DNA of 64,000 nt from Petrolisthes cinctipes (GCA_033782935.1 JAWQEG010001429.1:964001-1028000); one strand, 5' to 3'. Positions 43,181-54,803 are shown, counted from the first letter of the stretch. Made by a program: numbers and translations. The notes: generated from the sequence alone by a model not told the origin.

Positions 43181-43479
43181 AGTTCACCATACTATCGTTG
43201 TCGTCAAAGACAATAGATGTGATGGAAGGGAGGAAGCAGACCAGACTCACCTTCAAGGACCTACCAAACCAACACTGGAGTATCAGGTTGTGGTACTCTA
43301 GTGAAGGTTATCGTTATACTGCTGCCAGTGTAACAATGTCTCACACTCCAGACAACACCATGGGTCAACACGTGTGGCTGGAGGTGATGTGTGGTTGGCA
43401 CATTCCTGACACTACCGATGTTCAGCTGTACAATGACATACCTTCAAACACATCACCTCCACGATACTACTTGGTTCAG
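43181..43479 (+). CDS. Host gene coding exon 6: module C, first half
   Basis: Acceptor CACCTTCAG, donor GTCAGT, phase 1 to 0, residues 416-515. It contains TRLTFKDLPNQHWSIRLWY, a Cys (EVMCGW) and an N-glycosylation site (NTS). Similarity to exons 2 and 4 is weaker than between the second-half exons, but phase, length class and the terminal hydrophobic YYLVQ before the donor agree. Confidence 0.8.
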
Positions 43480-43514
43480 GTCAGTTGTGTACACTTCACT
43501 TAATTAATATGTTA

Positions 43515-43704
43515 TGTCTCTCTCTATCTCTCTCTCATTATTATCATTATTAACTATATCCCTCTCATTATTATTATTTATTGTCTTCTTCTTCTTCTTT
43601 GTCTTCTTCTTCTTCTTCTTCTTCTTCTTCTTCTTCGTCTTTGTCTTTTTTTCTTCTTCTTCTTCTTCTTCTTCTTCTTTGTCTTCTTCTTTGTCTTCTT
43701 CTTA

Positions 43705-43736
<32 letters not shown>

Positions 43737-43803
43737 ATTATTCTTCTTCTTTGTCTTCTTCTTCTTCTTCTTCTTCTTCTTCCTTTTCTTCTTCTTCTTC
43801 TTA

Positions 43804-43834
<31 letters not shown>

Positions 43835-44131
43835 AATTATTATTATTATTGTCATTGTTATTGTTATTATTATTGTTATTGTTATTGTTATTATTATTAT
43901 AATTATTATTAATAATTAATGATAATGATAGTAATAATAGTAATAGTAATAATAATAATAACAATGATAATAATTATAATAATAATAATTATAACAATAG
44001 AAACAATAGAAATAATAATAATAATAATAATAATAGTAGTATTAATAATTATGTTGATAATATTGATAGTAATATTAATGATAATAATAATAAGAGAGTA
44101 AATATTAATAATAATAATAATAATATCAATA

Positions 44132-44196
<65 letters not shown>
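43515..44196 (+). repeat. Intron 6: (TTC)n, (ATT)n and (GA)n tracts
   Basis: A polypyrimidine stretch of TTC-type triplets (43586-43802) passes into ATT/AAT triplets (43803-44120), then (GA)n (44136-44196). Open frames across it are artefacts of triplet repetition. Confidence 0.95.
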
Positions 44197-44200
<4 letters not shown>

Positions 44201-44487
44201 GGGGTCTGTTTTGTTGCCCAGTGTGGAGGAATCAGTAAGCTTCAATTCAACCCACTCATTACATACACACAGACAATAGAAAATGAGAATATTGTGAATC
44301 CAACACGAAATGTTTATGTGTGTGTGGTTGTGTGTGTGCACCACTGAATTCTGTGTTGGATTATGTTTCTCTGTATGTGTGTGTGTGTGTGTGTGTGTGT
44401 ACACCACTGAGTTTTGTGTTTGATGATATTTCCGTGTATGTGTGTTTGTCTGTGTGTGTACACCGCTGAGTTCTGTGTTGGATTTTG

Positions 44488-44531
<44 letters not shown>

Positions 44532-44698
44532 GTATTTCACTGAATACAGTTATATTAATACACGCGTATACATTATGTACATTAGTCCTTGAACAGACTT
44601 CCCTTTACACCATGGTCAAGGACTATATGCCATAACTGTACTGTACATTATACTAGGTGCGTTTATGTATGTGTAATTATCATAATGTAATACTACAG
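44197..44698 (+). repeat. Intron 6, rest: TG microsatellites with repeated ACACCACTGAGTTCTGTGTT linker
   Basis: Three copies of a linker of the type CACCACTGAATTCTGTGTTG separate TG runs (44318-44532), forming a composite minisatellite. The remainder is unique AT-rich intron. Confidence 0.85.
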
Positions 44699-44882
44699 GT
44701 GGGAATAGACTGGATGAGGGTGACTGAGACCACACCAGGACACAACCAGACTATACAACAACACAACTGTAGTCTGCTAATGCCTCACCACCCAAACCTT
44801 ACCTTTACAATTAATTGTCAGCACCCTTATTATAGCGTGAACACTCCAAGGTGTGGTACAGTGAGTCAACCCTGTCCCATTG
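44699..44882 (+). CDS. Host gene coding exon 7: module C, second half
   Basis: Acceptor AATACTACAG, donor GTGAGT, phase 0 to 1, residues 516-576. VGIDWMRVTE, HNCSLLMPHH, LTFTINCQHP, RCGTVSQPCPIG follow the pattern of exons 3 and 5. Sites NQT, NCS and NLT are possible N-glycosylation points. Confidence 0.82.
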
Positions 44883-45017
44883 GTGAGTGTAACCAAACTT
44901 ATCTTTTACACATATAACATACAACCTGACCTATCAGCACACACACACACAGGGGAAACTCAATGGTTTACATACACACACAGGGGGAAACACCAACCAG
45001 CAAAATAACTCAGTGGC

Positions 45018-45048
<31 letters not shown>

Positions 45049-45212
45049 ACTCATTGGATTAAATACACACACACACTTAAAGAGTATTTATAGTGTTAAG
45101 AAATAATACCTTGTTCACAGTATAAGTAAATATAATTATAATGATAAGATAATGAGATAGTTATTATCTCTCTCTCTCTCTTATACTTAACATGTGTGTA
45201 AATATTTCTCTC

Positions 45213-45260
<48 letters not shown>

Positions 45261-45289
45261 AATACTCAACATGTGTGTTAATATTTCAG
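44883..45289 (+). repeat. Intron 7 with CA and TC microsatellites
   Basis: CA runs at about 44938-45075 and (TC)n at about 45214-45259 make up much of this 407-bp intron. It ends with acceptor AATATTTCAG. Confidence 0.85.
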
Positions 45290-45630
45290 ACATTATGCAA
45301 GATACTACGGACATTGAGAAAGACATTACGGAAATCGAAAAAGAAATGTCTGACCTTGTACCCAACACAACTGACTCTGAACAAGATACAAACTCAACAC
45401 AGAACATAACGATGTGTGACCAGGTGTGGAAAGCTGAAATCCTGAATGTGGCATTGCATGTGCCGAGGCTGGAAGTAGTGACCTTGTTCTTGGCCACGGT
45501 GATATCTGTAATTATATACTTGTCTTGGATTAAGTTTGTGGACATTAACATTATGCTGTTCCTTGCTCCAATGTGTCGTAGGCTGGCACTCCTTCTTTTT
45601 GGACGAGTACAAGTACCAGACAACCAGTAA
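45290..45630 (+). CDS. Host gene coding exon 8: stalk, transmembrane helix and tail
   Basis: Enters in phase 1 and runs 113 residues to TAA. An acidic stalk (DIEKDITEIEKEM) and N-glycosylation sites (NTT, NST, NIT) precede a hydrophobic segment VVTLFLATVISVIIYLSWI (about 639-657) flanked by R/E and K. A tail of about 32 residues contains a second hydrophobic patch (INIMLFLAP) and the basic CRRLA. One TM segment plus a signal peptide predicts type I topology. A re-entrant or second TM cannot be excluded. Confidence 0.85.
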
Positions 45631-45927
45631 CAAGGAAACACACACACAAACAGACACCTACACACACAAACAGACACAAGTACCAGACAACCAGTAACAA
45701 TGAAACATACATCACATAATGAACATTGTTTACAGAGAGTAACTCTTGATAAGCTGGTATAAACTATTCTATGTTTATCATAATAATTATCTAATGCCAT
45801 GTATTCAGTAATAATATCTAATACCATCTTTTCACTAATAATTTCAATGTTTTATTATATGACAATATAATCTACATATTGTATTAATTTGATATGTTTT
45901 TATATATGACCTGCTGTTATATTGTTG

Positions 45928-46110
45928 TACTCCACTATAAGGAGTTATAACATGATGTCAACAACTTATATTATATCTATGTACTCCACTATAAGGAGTT
46001 ATAACATGATGTCAACAACTTATATTATATCTATGTACTCCACTATAAGGAGTTGTAACATGATGTCAACAACTTATATTATATCTTTGTACTCCACTAT
46101 AAGGAGTTAT

Positions 46111-46116
<6 letters not shown>
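45928..46116 (+). repeat. 54-bp minisatellite in the 3' flank/3' UTR of the host gene
   Basis: Three and a half units beginning GTACTCCACTATAAGGAGTT, starting at about 45928, 45982, 46036 and 46090. Each unit contains the inverted repeat AACTCC/GGAGTT-like CTCCACTATAAGGAG. TG and GA tracts follow. Confidence 0.92.
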
Positions 46117-46155
<39 letters not shown>

Positions 46156-46249
46156 TTTTATTTCTTGTGAGTGGGATAGAGAAAGAGAGAGAGAGAGAGA
46201 GTTGGTGTGTTTTTGTCTCTTGTGTGAGAGAGAGAGGGAGAAAGAGAAA

Positions 46250-46290
<41 letters not shown>

Positions 46291-46300
46291 CTAAATCTAG

Positions 46301-46306
46301 AATAAA
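46301..46306 (+). terminator. Candidate poly(A) signal of the host gene
   Basis: AATAAA, the first perfect copy I find downstream of the stop, about 670 nt after it and beyond the 54-bp minisatellite. No transcript evidence; an upstream variant signal is possible. Confidence 0.35.
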
Positions 46307-46436
46307 ATGACTGAGTGATTCTCACACAGTGTAGTTGGACTAACACACACACACACACACACACACACCTTTACTGCTTTTTGTACATGTATTTACTTTG
46401 AATATAACCTGTATTTTAATGAGATAGTAGCCTATA

Positions 46437-46570
46437 CTTTGGGTACATTGGAATGCCTTGATTCACCCAAAGTATGCCAGGAAATAATACCAGATGAGTT
46501 AAAATTAATTATGGCCTGATGTTGGTGGCAATAGTTTGTTGGAATTATTTGCTTTGATTGTAAACTGTGA
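46437..46570. mobile_element. MITE-like palindromic repeat, copy M4 (degenerate)
   Basis: The first arm GGGTACATTGGAATGCCTTG with ACCCAAAGTATGCCAGGAAA is recognisable. The second arm (about 46530-46565, GCAATAGTTTGTTGGAATTA) is eroded. Confidence 0.5.
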
Positions 46571-46965
46571 TTTAATATACACAAAAAGTTTGCATTTGTA
46601 GCAGATCAGTGTTTTATTATCAGTCCTCCTTTGTTTATTAAAGTATTTTGTATCTGTGATGGAGAGTGAGGGTGAAGTGATTCATACATACATAGAAGTA
46701 ATGAAGAACTGATGATAAACAACATTGCTCTATAAAAAGAAGAAGAAAAACACACACACACACACAGACACAGGAGAATAGACATTTGGAGAATATGTAG
46801 GTTCAGACTTGCTGTAATGAAACGTGGGTATTGACCAAGACGATGAAGGACATATTGGTTGGCTGTGACCGGAGAACACACACACACACACACACACACA
46901 CACTTTCTCTTATGCACACACACACACAAACACCCACACACACACACAGTGGTAGTAACCGAAGA

Positions 46966-46997
<32 letters not shown>

Positions 46998-47227
46998 GTA
47001 GTGGGTGACAGTGGTAATAAGTGAACGTGTTTGTGTATTGGTCTGTGAGCTTGGGGATATTTTGAAGACAACAAGTGGAGCCCGGCTACATTCTCTACTT
47101 GGCTCACCTGGTAAAGTTTAATATAAGGGTGAGTGGGTGAGGAAATCCTGTCTCCAAAAGTTTATACCTAATAGGAAAGGCTATAGTTAATTAATTAAGG
47201 ACCCTGTGATTGTGTATGAGACTTGGT
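46571..47227 (+). repeat. CA microsatellite region with repeated GGTAGTAACCGAAGAACACA-type linkers
   Basis: CA runs lie at about 46750-46772, 46874-46995 and between. The rest is unique; no gene is supported. Confidence 0.75.
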
Positions 47228-47720
47228 GACTTCTGATTCCTCCTGACCATGCCACGAAACAAACAAACTCCTTCCATATAGGTGTGTGTGTGTGTGTGTG
47301 TATGTAAATTGGAGGCTTCTGATTCCTCCTGACCATACCACGAAACAAACAAGTTCCTTCCATATAGGTGAGTGTGAGTGTGTGTGTGTATGAGACTTGG
47401 TGATTTCTGATTCCTCCTGACCATGCCACGAAACAAACAAGCTCCTTCCATATAGGTGTGTGTGTGTGTGTGTGTATGTAAATTGGAGGCTTCTGATTCC
47501 TCCTGACCATACCACGGAACAAACAAGTTCCTTCCATATAGGTGAGTGTGTGTGTGTATGTGTATGTAAATTGGTGGCTTCTGATTCCTCCTGACCATGC
47601 CACGAAACAAACAAGCTCCTTCCATATAGGTGTGTGTGTGTAAATTGGTGGCTTCTGATTCCTCCTGACCATGCCACGAAACCAACAAGCTCCTTCCATA
47701 TAGGTGTGTGTGTGTGTGTG
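47228..47720 (+). repeat. Minisatellite of about 75-88 bp (six units)
   Basis: Units contain TTCTGATTCCTCCTGACCAT, then CCACGAAACAAACAA and CTCCTTCCATATAGGTG, followed by a variable TG run and AAATTGG-type or ACTTGG-type linker. Unit length varies with the TG run. All three minus-strand frames are open across it, but the encoded peptides are only the repeat translated and show no domain. Confidence 0.92.
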
Positions 47721-47945
47721 TGTTTCATGGCAATGTTTGAAGGACTCACTAACCTCTAATTTTCTGACTACAACACGGGGTCCCTTATATGTAAGAAATA
47801 AAATGTAATGAAAGTGAATTTAGCTAGACATGGCTGTGATAAATACCATGCAAAGAGAAACAGTAACGAGCACTAATACGTTTACAGCCCTGGTTGAGGC
47901 TTTGAACAGGACAAACTCACCAACGAAGTAATTCCAATGGAAATC

Positions 47946-48520
47946 TTTTTATTGTGCATTTATTTACTGTTTCTAGGTATTCCAAACACACCTGTATACT
48001 TATTAGTGTTGGTGACTGTACAATGGAGATGGTATTGTGCATTTATTTACTGTCTCTAGGTATTCCAAACACACCTGTATACTTATTAGTGCTGGTGACT
48101 GTACAATGGAGATGTTATTGTGCATTTATTTACTGTCTCTAGGTATTCCAAACACACCTGTATACTTATTAGTGCTGGTGACTGTACAATGGAGATGTTA
48201 TTGTGCATTTATTTACTGTCTCTAGGTATTCCAAACACCTGTATAATTATTAGTGCTGGTGACTGTACAATGGAGATGTTATTGTACATTTATTTACTGG
48301 GTCTAGGTATTCCAAACACACCTGTATACTTATTAGTGCTGGTGACTGTACAATGGAGATGTTATTGTGCACATATTTACTGTCTCTAGGTATTCCAAAC
48401 ACACCTGTATACTTATTAGTGCTGGTGACTGTACAATGGAGATGTTATTGTGCATTTATTTACTGTCTCTAAGTATTCCAAACACACCTGTATACTTATT
48501 AGTGCTTGTGATTGTACATC
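47946..48520 (+). repeat. 83-bp minisatellite (about seven units)
   Basis: Units begin at or near TTATTGTGCATTTATTTACT and run through GGTATTCCAAACACACCTGT, AGTGCTGGTGACTGTACAAT. Steps are 83 bp, except one unit shortened by 2 bp at about 48236. Divergence between units is low (a few percent). Confidence 0.94.
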
Positions 48521-48639
48521 AGATGATAAAACAGAGAGAGGTGAAGAAGGGAGGGATAGTGAAGGGAAAGGAAGAGAATATGAACTTCAAATTAATTAAA
48601 AGGGTAACACAATTTGTTTTATTTATACACGTCACTATA

Positions 48640-48644
48640 CAGGA

Positions 48645-48686
<42 letters not shown>

Positions 48687-48804
48687 ATGACCCACACCTT
48701 ATTTATACACGTCACTATACAGGAGACAAGAGAACACTCACACACACACACACACTAGATGACCCACACCTTATTTATACACGTCACTATACAGGAGACA
48801 AGAG

Positions 48805-48842
<38 letters not shown>

Positions 48843-48860
48843 ATGACCCACACCGTCACT
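48640..48860 (+). repeat. Minisatellite of about 70 bp with CA runs (three units)
   Basis: Units hold TACACGTCACTATACAGGAG, a CA run of variable length and CTAGATGACCCACACCTTAT. A GA/GT-rich stretch with recurring GTGTGAAAGAGAGAGGTAGA follows to about 49300. Confidence 0.9.
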
Positions 48861-48869
48861 CACAGCATG

Positions 48870-49259
48870 TGAAAGAGAGAGGTAGAGAGAGACAGTGTGT
48901 GTGAAAGTGAGAGGTAGATAGAGAGAGATAGTGTGTGTGAAAGAGAGAGGTAGAGAGAGAGTGTGTGTGTGAAAGAGAGAGGTAGAAAGAGAGAGTGTGT
49001 GAGAAAGAGAGAGGTAGAGAGAGTGTGTGTATGTGTGAAAGAGAGAGGTAGATAGAGAGAGATGGTGTGTGTGAAAGTGAGAGGTAGATAGAGAGAGATA
49101 GTGTGTGTGAAAGTGAGAGGTAGATAGAGAGAAATAGTGAGTGTGAAAGAGAGAGGTAGAAAGAGAGAGTGTGTGTGTGTGTGTGTGTGAAAGTGAGAGG
49201 TAGATAGTGAATGTGTGTGTGTGTGTGAAGGAGAGGGAGAGAGAGAGAGAGATAATGCT

Positions 49260-49292
<33 letters not shown>

Positions 49293-49300
49293 ATTTAGGA
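48870..49300 (+). repeat. GA/GT-rich minisatellite of GTGTGAAAGAGAGAGGTAGA-type units
   Basis: About ten irregular units of 35-45 bp, each a GTGTGTG block plus AAAGTGAGAGGTAGATAGAG or a close variant. No gene. Confidence 0.88.
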
Positions 49301-49361
49301 GTTCTTTGACGTGTGTGTGGTGTGTTGTCAGTTGTCAGTTGTCGGGTGCGGACGTGTGAGT

Positions 49362-50321
49362 GTGAGCTCTGTGCTGACTTAGGAATTCAGTATGAGCTCT
49401 GTGCTGACTTAGGAATTCAGTATGAGCTCTGTGCTGACTCAGGAATGCAGTATGAGCTCTGTGCTGACTTAGGAATTCAGTATGAGCTCTGTGCTGACTT
49501 AGGAATTCAGTATGAGCTCTGTGTTGACACAGGAATTCAGTATGAGCTCTGTGCTGACTTAGGAATTCAGTATGAGCTCTGTGTTGACACAGGAATTCAG
49601 TATGAGCTCTATGTTGACTTGGGAATTCAGTATGAGCTCTGTGTTGACTTAGGAATTCAGTATGAGCTCTGTGTTGACTTAGGAATTCAGTATGAGCTCT
49701 GTGTTGACTTAGGAATTCAGTATGAGCTCTGTGTTGACTCAGGAATTCAGTATGAGCTCTGTGTTGACTTAGGAATTCAGTATGAGCTCTGTGTTGACTT
49801 AGGAATTCAGTATGAGCTCTGTGTTGACTTAGGAATTCAGTATGAGCTCTGTGTTGACTTAGGAATTCAGTATGAGCTCTGTGTTGACTTAGGAATTCAG
49901 TATGAGCTCTGTGTTGACTTAGGAATTCAGTATGAGCTCTGTGTTGACTTAGGAATTCAGTATGAGCTCTGTGTTGACTTAGGAATTCAGTATGAGCTCT
50001 GTGTTGACTTAGGAATTCAGTATGAGCTCTGTGTTGACTTAGGAATTCAGTATGAGCTCTGTGTTGACTCAGGAATTCAGTATGAGCTCTGTGCTGACTT
50101 AGGAATTCAGTATGAGCTCTGTGTTGACTTAGGAATTCAGTATGAGCTCTGTGTTGACTTAGGAATTCAGTATGAGCTCTGTGTTGACTTAGGAATTCAG
50201 TATGAGCTCTGTGTTGACTTAGGAATTCAGTATGAGCTCTGTGTTGACTTAGGAATTCAGTATGAGCTCTGTGTTGACTCAGGAATTCAGTATGAGCTCT
50301 GTGCTGACTTAGGAATTCAGT
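49362..50321 (+). repeat. 30-bp minisatellite, about 32 units
   Basis: The unit TATGAGCTCTGTGTTGACTT plus AGGAATTCAG is repeated in exact 30-bp register for about 960 bp. A few positions vary (GCTGAC/GTTGAC, TTAGG/TCAGG). Because 30 is a multiple of three and no frame of the unit has a stop on some frames, long open frames exist on both strands (10-residue peptide repeats). Each unit contains GAGCTC and GAATTC. There are no spacers, so it is not a CRISPR. It borders LINE F. Confidence 0.96.
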
Positions 50322-50418
50322 GTTACACACACACATTTTCTGAAGTGACAATCTCAGAAGTAATGTCTCCTGGATCTAATTTGATTTGGATGACTGACCA
50401 AACGAAGTTAGAAGTGGA

Positions 50419-51265
50419 GTGTCAGGAGAGTCAAGTGGACCAGAAATTGGCGCTTCGAATTCGGCAATTGACTCTACGCATGCCCCGGTTAGTTCTGATG
50501 ATTCGGTTGTCCACATAACTGTGAGTGAACATGGGGGACAACCGAGTGGTAATGCTGAAGATAGAGTGAGGGAGGAAGATATCAGTCATGGAGCTAGAGA
50601 AAACCAAAGGCAAGGTAACTCTATCCCTAACAACAACCAAAATAGGCTCTGCAGGTATTACTTACAATAGCGATGTAAGCATGGAAGAACTGGTAATGGA
50701 TGTGAATTCTCGCACCCTAAAATGTGCTTCAAGTTTACTAATTATGGACTTAACTCAGCGAGGGGTTGTGGGAAGGGAAAACAGTGCATTTTCTATCATC
50801 CACCATTGTGCTGGGAAGCAGAAAGGAATGGAGAGTGTGGAAGGGAAAATTGTAGATTTCATCACACCCGAGGAACGAAAACAATGAATAATGAAGGGAA
50901 CAGACAAACTAGTGGTACTGCTGCTGGTGTAAGTGATTCATATGAGAGTGGTTGGAGGTGGTGGTGTGTTTGTACCGGGGGAGGAGGACCGTCTACCTTC
51001 TCGAAGGGACGCCAGGAATTACTCTCAGGTGGTGGCACCGGAAATGAGAGGAATGACTCAGAGGCAGAGGGATATTACGGAACGGGGACTGGACGAGGAA
51101 AGAAATTCTTTTTTAGAGTTCCAGTCACTGATGCAAGCTCAAATGCAGCAGATGCAGAGACAAGTGCAAATGTTACTGAACAAGGAAGCCATGAGTACAT
51201 GCATGGTGCCACAAATGAAGCAGTGTGGATGCGTGGCGAATCAACAGGTCAAGGTCAACGTTTAA
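50419..51265 (+). pseudogene. LINE F ORF1: triple CCCH zinc-finger protein
   Basis: After an acidic Ser-rich N-terminus there are three Cys3His fingers: CX7CX8CX3H interrupted by TAG (50668-50670), CX13CX5CX3H (CFKFTNYG...CIFYH) and CX8CX4CX3H (CWEAERNGECGRENCRFHH). The frame then shifts by one base between about 50890 and 50935. It continues as RRDARNYSQVVAPEM and a helical stretch FLEFQSLMQAQMQQMQRQV to TAA at 51265. CCCH fingers would serve RNA binding in place of zinc knuckles. Confidence 0.82.
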
Positions 51266-54243
51266 TTGTTAGGTGTTTTATTTGTGCTAATATTGAAGGA
51301 CTGTTCCTTCGCCGAATGAAACACAAGGTAGAAATGTTGGAAGAAATTGCAATAGAAACTAATGCAATTGTAATTTCTCTCACAGAATCACATCTTCAGA
51401 GTGATATATTAGAAGCTGAAATTGGAATGGTGGAGTTCCAAGCCTACCGCGCTGACCGATCCGAAGGAAAAAAGAAAGGTTGAGTTATTGTTTATGTTAA
51501 GCGAGATATAGCTGCACGGACTCAAGTGATTAGTTGTGGATCAAATAGTGTAGTGGAATACGTTGTGCTACATGTGAGTAGTATAAATCTGGCGATAGTA
51601 ACTATATATCGCCCACCTACGTGTAAGCTTGCAGAATTTAAATCAATAATGAACAAGATTAAGGAGGAGCTAAATACACTGGGTGACCCTGCTCCCACAG
51701 TGGTGATGAATGGCGATTTTAGTTTGCCAATTATTAAATGGGAGTCGTTGGAGGTGTATGGTGGATCAGCTGATGCCAGACAGCAAGCAAAACTACTGCT
51801 TGATTTTGCCAACGAATTCATGTTAATTGAGAACATCACTCAGCCCACCAGAGGGGATAACATACTGGATTTATTCTTTACCAGCAATGAGGAGTTATTA
51901 TATAATATTCGAGTGGAGGACACTATAATGTCAGACCACAAATAATTGATAGTTGAAACAACTTTAGGCTTTCCTATACAAATAGGTGAAAATATTCACA
52001 GGGACGGAAAATTATCTAGCCTGAACTTCTGTCACGAGAAGACGGAATGGGAAGGTATAAATACAGTGTTGATGGAAGTAAACTGGCACCAGTTGATGAG
52101 TAACTTGTCAACAGAAAACATGTATTGCATATTATGCAAGGAATTATTAAGTGTTTGTGAAAAATTTGTTCCAGTGAGAAATAGTAAGAAGAAAACGAGA
52201 CTCATCCCAAGAGACAGAAAAATATTAATGAGGAAGAGAACAAGATTAGCGAAGAGGATAATGACTACTCGTGATGTCAACTTGAAGATAAGGCTGACAG
52301 ATAATATACAGTTACTTGAGAGCAAGCTGAGCACATCTCATAAAAGGGAGAAGAATTATGCTGAATTAAAGGCGGTTAAAGCGATACAAAGAAATCCGAA
52401 GTTCTTCTACAAGTATGTTCGTGAGAAGGCTAAAATAAGGTCAACTATTGGTCCCTTAAAAGTTAATGAGGAATTGGTCGGGGACACAGGTCGTGTATGT
52501 GAAATACTGCGGGCACAATATGACTCTGTTTTCAGTGAACCACTACCGGACGATGTACTACGTGGTTTGGATGGTGGAACTGGAGCTTCTGTGCATCATG
52601 AATTAATGGATGTCATTTTTAATAAAGATAATATCACTGAGGCGGTTGGTGAGTTGGCTAATGGTGCGGCGGCAGGTCTTGATGGAATACCTGCCATTTT
52701 GCTGAAAAATTGTATAGAAGCACTTAAGATACCGCTTTGTATAATGTGGAGGAAGTCATTAACAAATGGAGTGGTGCATTCTGCTCTGAAGTTGGGTTTT
52801 ATTACCCCTATATACAAGGGAGGTGACAGGAGTCTGGCTGGGAATTATAGACGAGTTACATTGACATCACATGTAATAAAAATATTTGAAAAAATAATTG
52901 TAAAAGAACTGATCGCACATTTAAATAGATATTCTCTATTTAATGACAGTCAACATGGATTCAGACCTGGGCGATCCTGTGTGTCCCAGTTACTGCAACA
53001 CTACCAGGAGATTATTAAAGCGCTGGAAACTGGCATTGGAGTGGATGTGGTCTACCTTGATTTCGCTAAGGCTTTCGATAAGGTAGACCAAGGGATGCTG
53101 TCGAAAAAACTAAAGACAATTGGAATTGGTGGATGCCTATTCGTGTGGCTGAAATCATTTTTAACAGGCAGACGTCCGACAGTGGTGGTTGATGGTGCGA
53201 GATCTGCAGAGTCAGAAGTGATAATCGGGGTACCACAAGGATTAGTGTTGGGCCCCATACTGTTTCTTATATACATATCTGAAACTGACTTTGTGTTGCA
53301 ACATACACGGGCAACATCATTTGCAGATGACACACGCTTGCTAAAAACTGTAGCAACAGATGAAGACTGTGAATTAATGCAAGAAGATTTAGTATGGTTG
53401 TATGGCTGGGCAGGACAAAACAATGTGGTGTTTAATGCCTCCAAGTTTGAATTGATGAGATATGTTCCGGGAACAGAGGAAGTTTGGAACTACCAGTATG
53501 TTGCTCTGGATGGATCAACAATTGAACGAAAACAGCAGTTACGGGACTTGGAAGTGATCATGAGTGATGCAGCAAACTTTGGAGAGCAAATAAAAGCGGT
53601 GGTTGTCTAGAGTAAACAACAGATGGGATGGATACTCCGCTCGTTTAGTACTAGAGAGGCCTACCCGATGTTGACTCTGTTTAGAGCGATGGTGATACCA
53701 CTGATAGAGTACTGCTGTCAGATATGGAGTTCAAGAACCGTGGGCTACATTAGGCTGCTAGAAGCTGTACAAAAAACGTTCACGACTAGGATAAGTCGAA
53801 TGCAGCATTTAAATTATTGGGAGCGACTAAAGATGTTGCATCTGTATTCGCTTGAACGACGCCGAGAAAGATGTCAGATAATATATCTTTGGAAAATTAT
53901 CAACGGGCTGGCGCCAAATATTGGTACAGAGGACGAGATTGGAGTCATCATGAGCGGCAGGAGAGGGAGAGTGTGTCGCATCCCTCCCATAAACAACAGA
54001 GCAGCAGCAAGGGTACAAACACTGAGAGAAAGTTCGTTTGTGATACACGGCCCTAGATTATTTAACTACCTGCCTAAAGATCTCAGAGAAGCAAATTGTA
54101 CACTGGACAGTTTCAAGAGGAGATTGGATAATTTTCTGAGAACGGTGCCAGATAAACCAGCATTACCACACTATCACCAACCCGCCGCGGGAAATAGTAT
54201 TCTGGATCAGCTGGAGTACATGAGAGCGGCTGGAAGATGGTAA
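51205..54243 (+). pseudogene. LINE F ORF2: endonuclease-RT with three stops
   Basis: One frame throughout, overlapping the ORF1 end. Endonuclease: FICANIEGL, SLTESHL, MNGDFSLP (usual N after GDF is S), MSDHK. RT: GFITPIYKGGDRS, YLDFAKAFDKV, GVPQGLVLGP (usual QGS is QGL), SFADDTRLL. Stops lie at 51481 (TGA), 51943 (TAA) and 53608 (TAG). The C-terminal part (GWILRSFSTRE, IEYCCQIWS) ends at 54243. Confidence 0.86.
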
Positions 54244-54366
54244 TGAATATACAGTATGATGCCGTGGCTGGCACCCTGGATGGCCAGGGAGACCCAGCTA
54301 CAGCGTGATGGTGGCGCCCCAGCGTCACCATGGACTTTGGCTCCTAAACTACTTCACAGGATTCAC

Positions 54367-54368
<2 letters not shown>

Positions 54369-54408
<40 letters not shown>

Positions 54409-54664
54409 TTCTTCGTCTATGTGTGTGTGTGTATATTCCTTCGTCTGTGTGTGTGTGTGTGTGTGTGTGTATTCCTTTGTCTGTGTATGCATGTGTATTC
54501 CTTCGTCTGTGTCTGTGTGTGTGTGTGCATTCCTTCGTCTGTGTGTGTGTGTGTGGGTATGTGTATTCCTCCGTCTGTGTGTGTGTCTGTGTGTGTGTTT
54601 GTGTGTATTCTTATATGTGTCTGTGTGTGTGTATTCCTATGTGTGTGTGTGTATTCTTATGTGC

Positions 54665-54705
<41 letters not shown>

Positions 54706-54710
54706 CCTTC

Positions 54711-54748
<38 letters not shown>

Positions 54749-54803
54749 TCCTGTGTGTTTCTGTGTTTGTGCATTTCTTCGTCTGTGTGTGTGTGTGTGT
54801 GCA
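54369..54803 (+). repeat. TG composite minisatellite, block A (3' of LINE F)
   Basis: TG runs are interspersed with ATTCCTTCGTCTG-type linkers about every 30-50 bp. It starts at the last base of LINE F (TTCACAGG then TG). Open frames here are artefacts. Confidence 0.93.

Larger units (their letters stand above)
50336..54368 (+). mobile_element. LINE F: L2/CR1-like element with CCCH zinc-finger ORF1
   Basis: About 4 kb on the plus strand. ORF1 has three CCCH fingers and a Gln/Met-rich helix; ORF2 has endonuclease and RT; the 3' UTR is 54244-54368. The 5' edge lies just after the 30-bp minisatellite and cannot be fixed exactly. Its 3' end passes directly into a TG-rich composite minisatellite. 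ORF2 is broken by three stops and ORF1 by one stop and one frameshift. Confidence 0.87.

Noticed and set aside
43181..43479. Resemblance of exon 6 to the farnesoic acid methyltransferase-like (Methyltransf_FA) repeats of arthropods
   Set aside because: The W-x-I-R-L-W-Y block looked suggestive, but neither the other modules nor the spacing fit what I know of that family, so no name is assigned.
43514..44101. Ser-, Ile-, Asn- and Arg/Lys-rich open frames in intron 6
   Set aside because: Products of TTC and ATT triplet tracts within an intron of the host gene.
47187..47749. Three overlapping minus-strand frames of 165-184 codons
   Set aside because: They are the 75-88 bp minisatellite read in all three frames, with no conserved domain.
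49362..50321. CRISPR array
   Set aside because: The 30-bp repeats are directly adjacent with no spacers, and the context is eukaryotic.
49313..50518. 401-codon plus-strand and 338-codon minus-strand open frames over the 30-bp minisatellite
   Set aside because: Both are produced by a stop-free repeat whose unit is a multiple of three. The plus frame runs out of frame into LINE F. No start context, signal or domain supports a gene.
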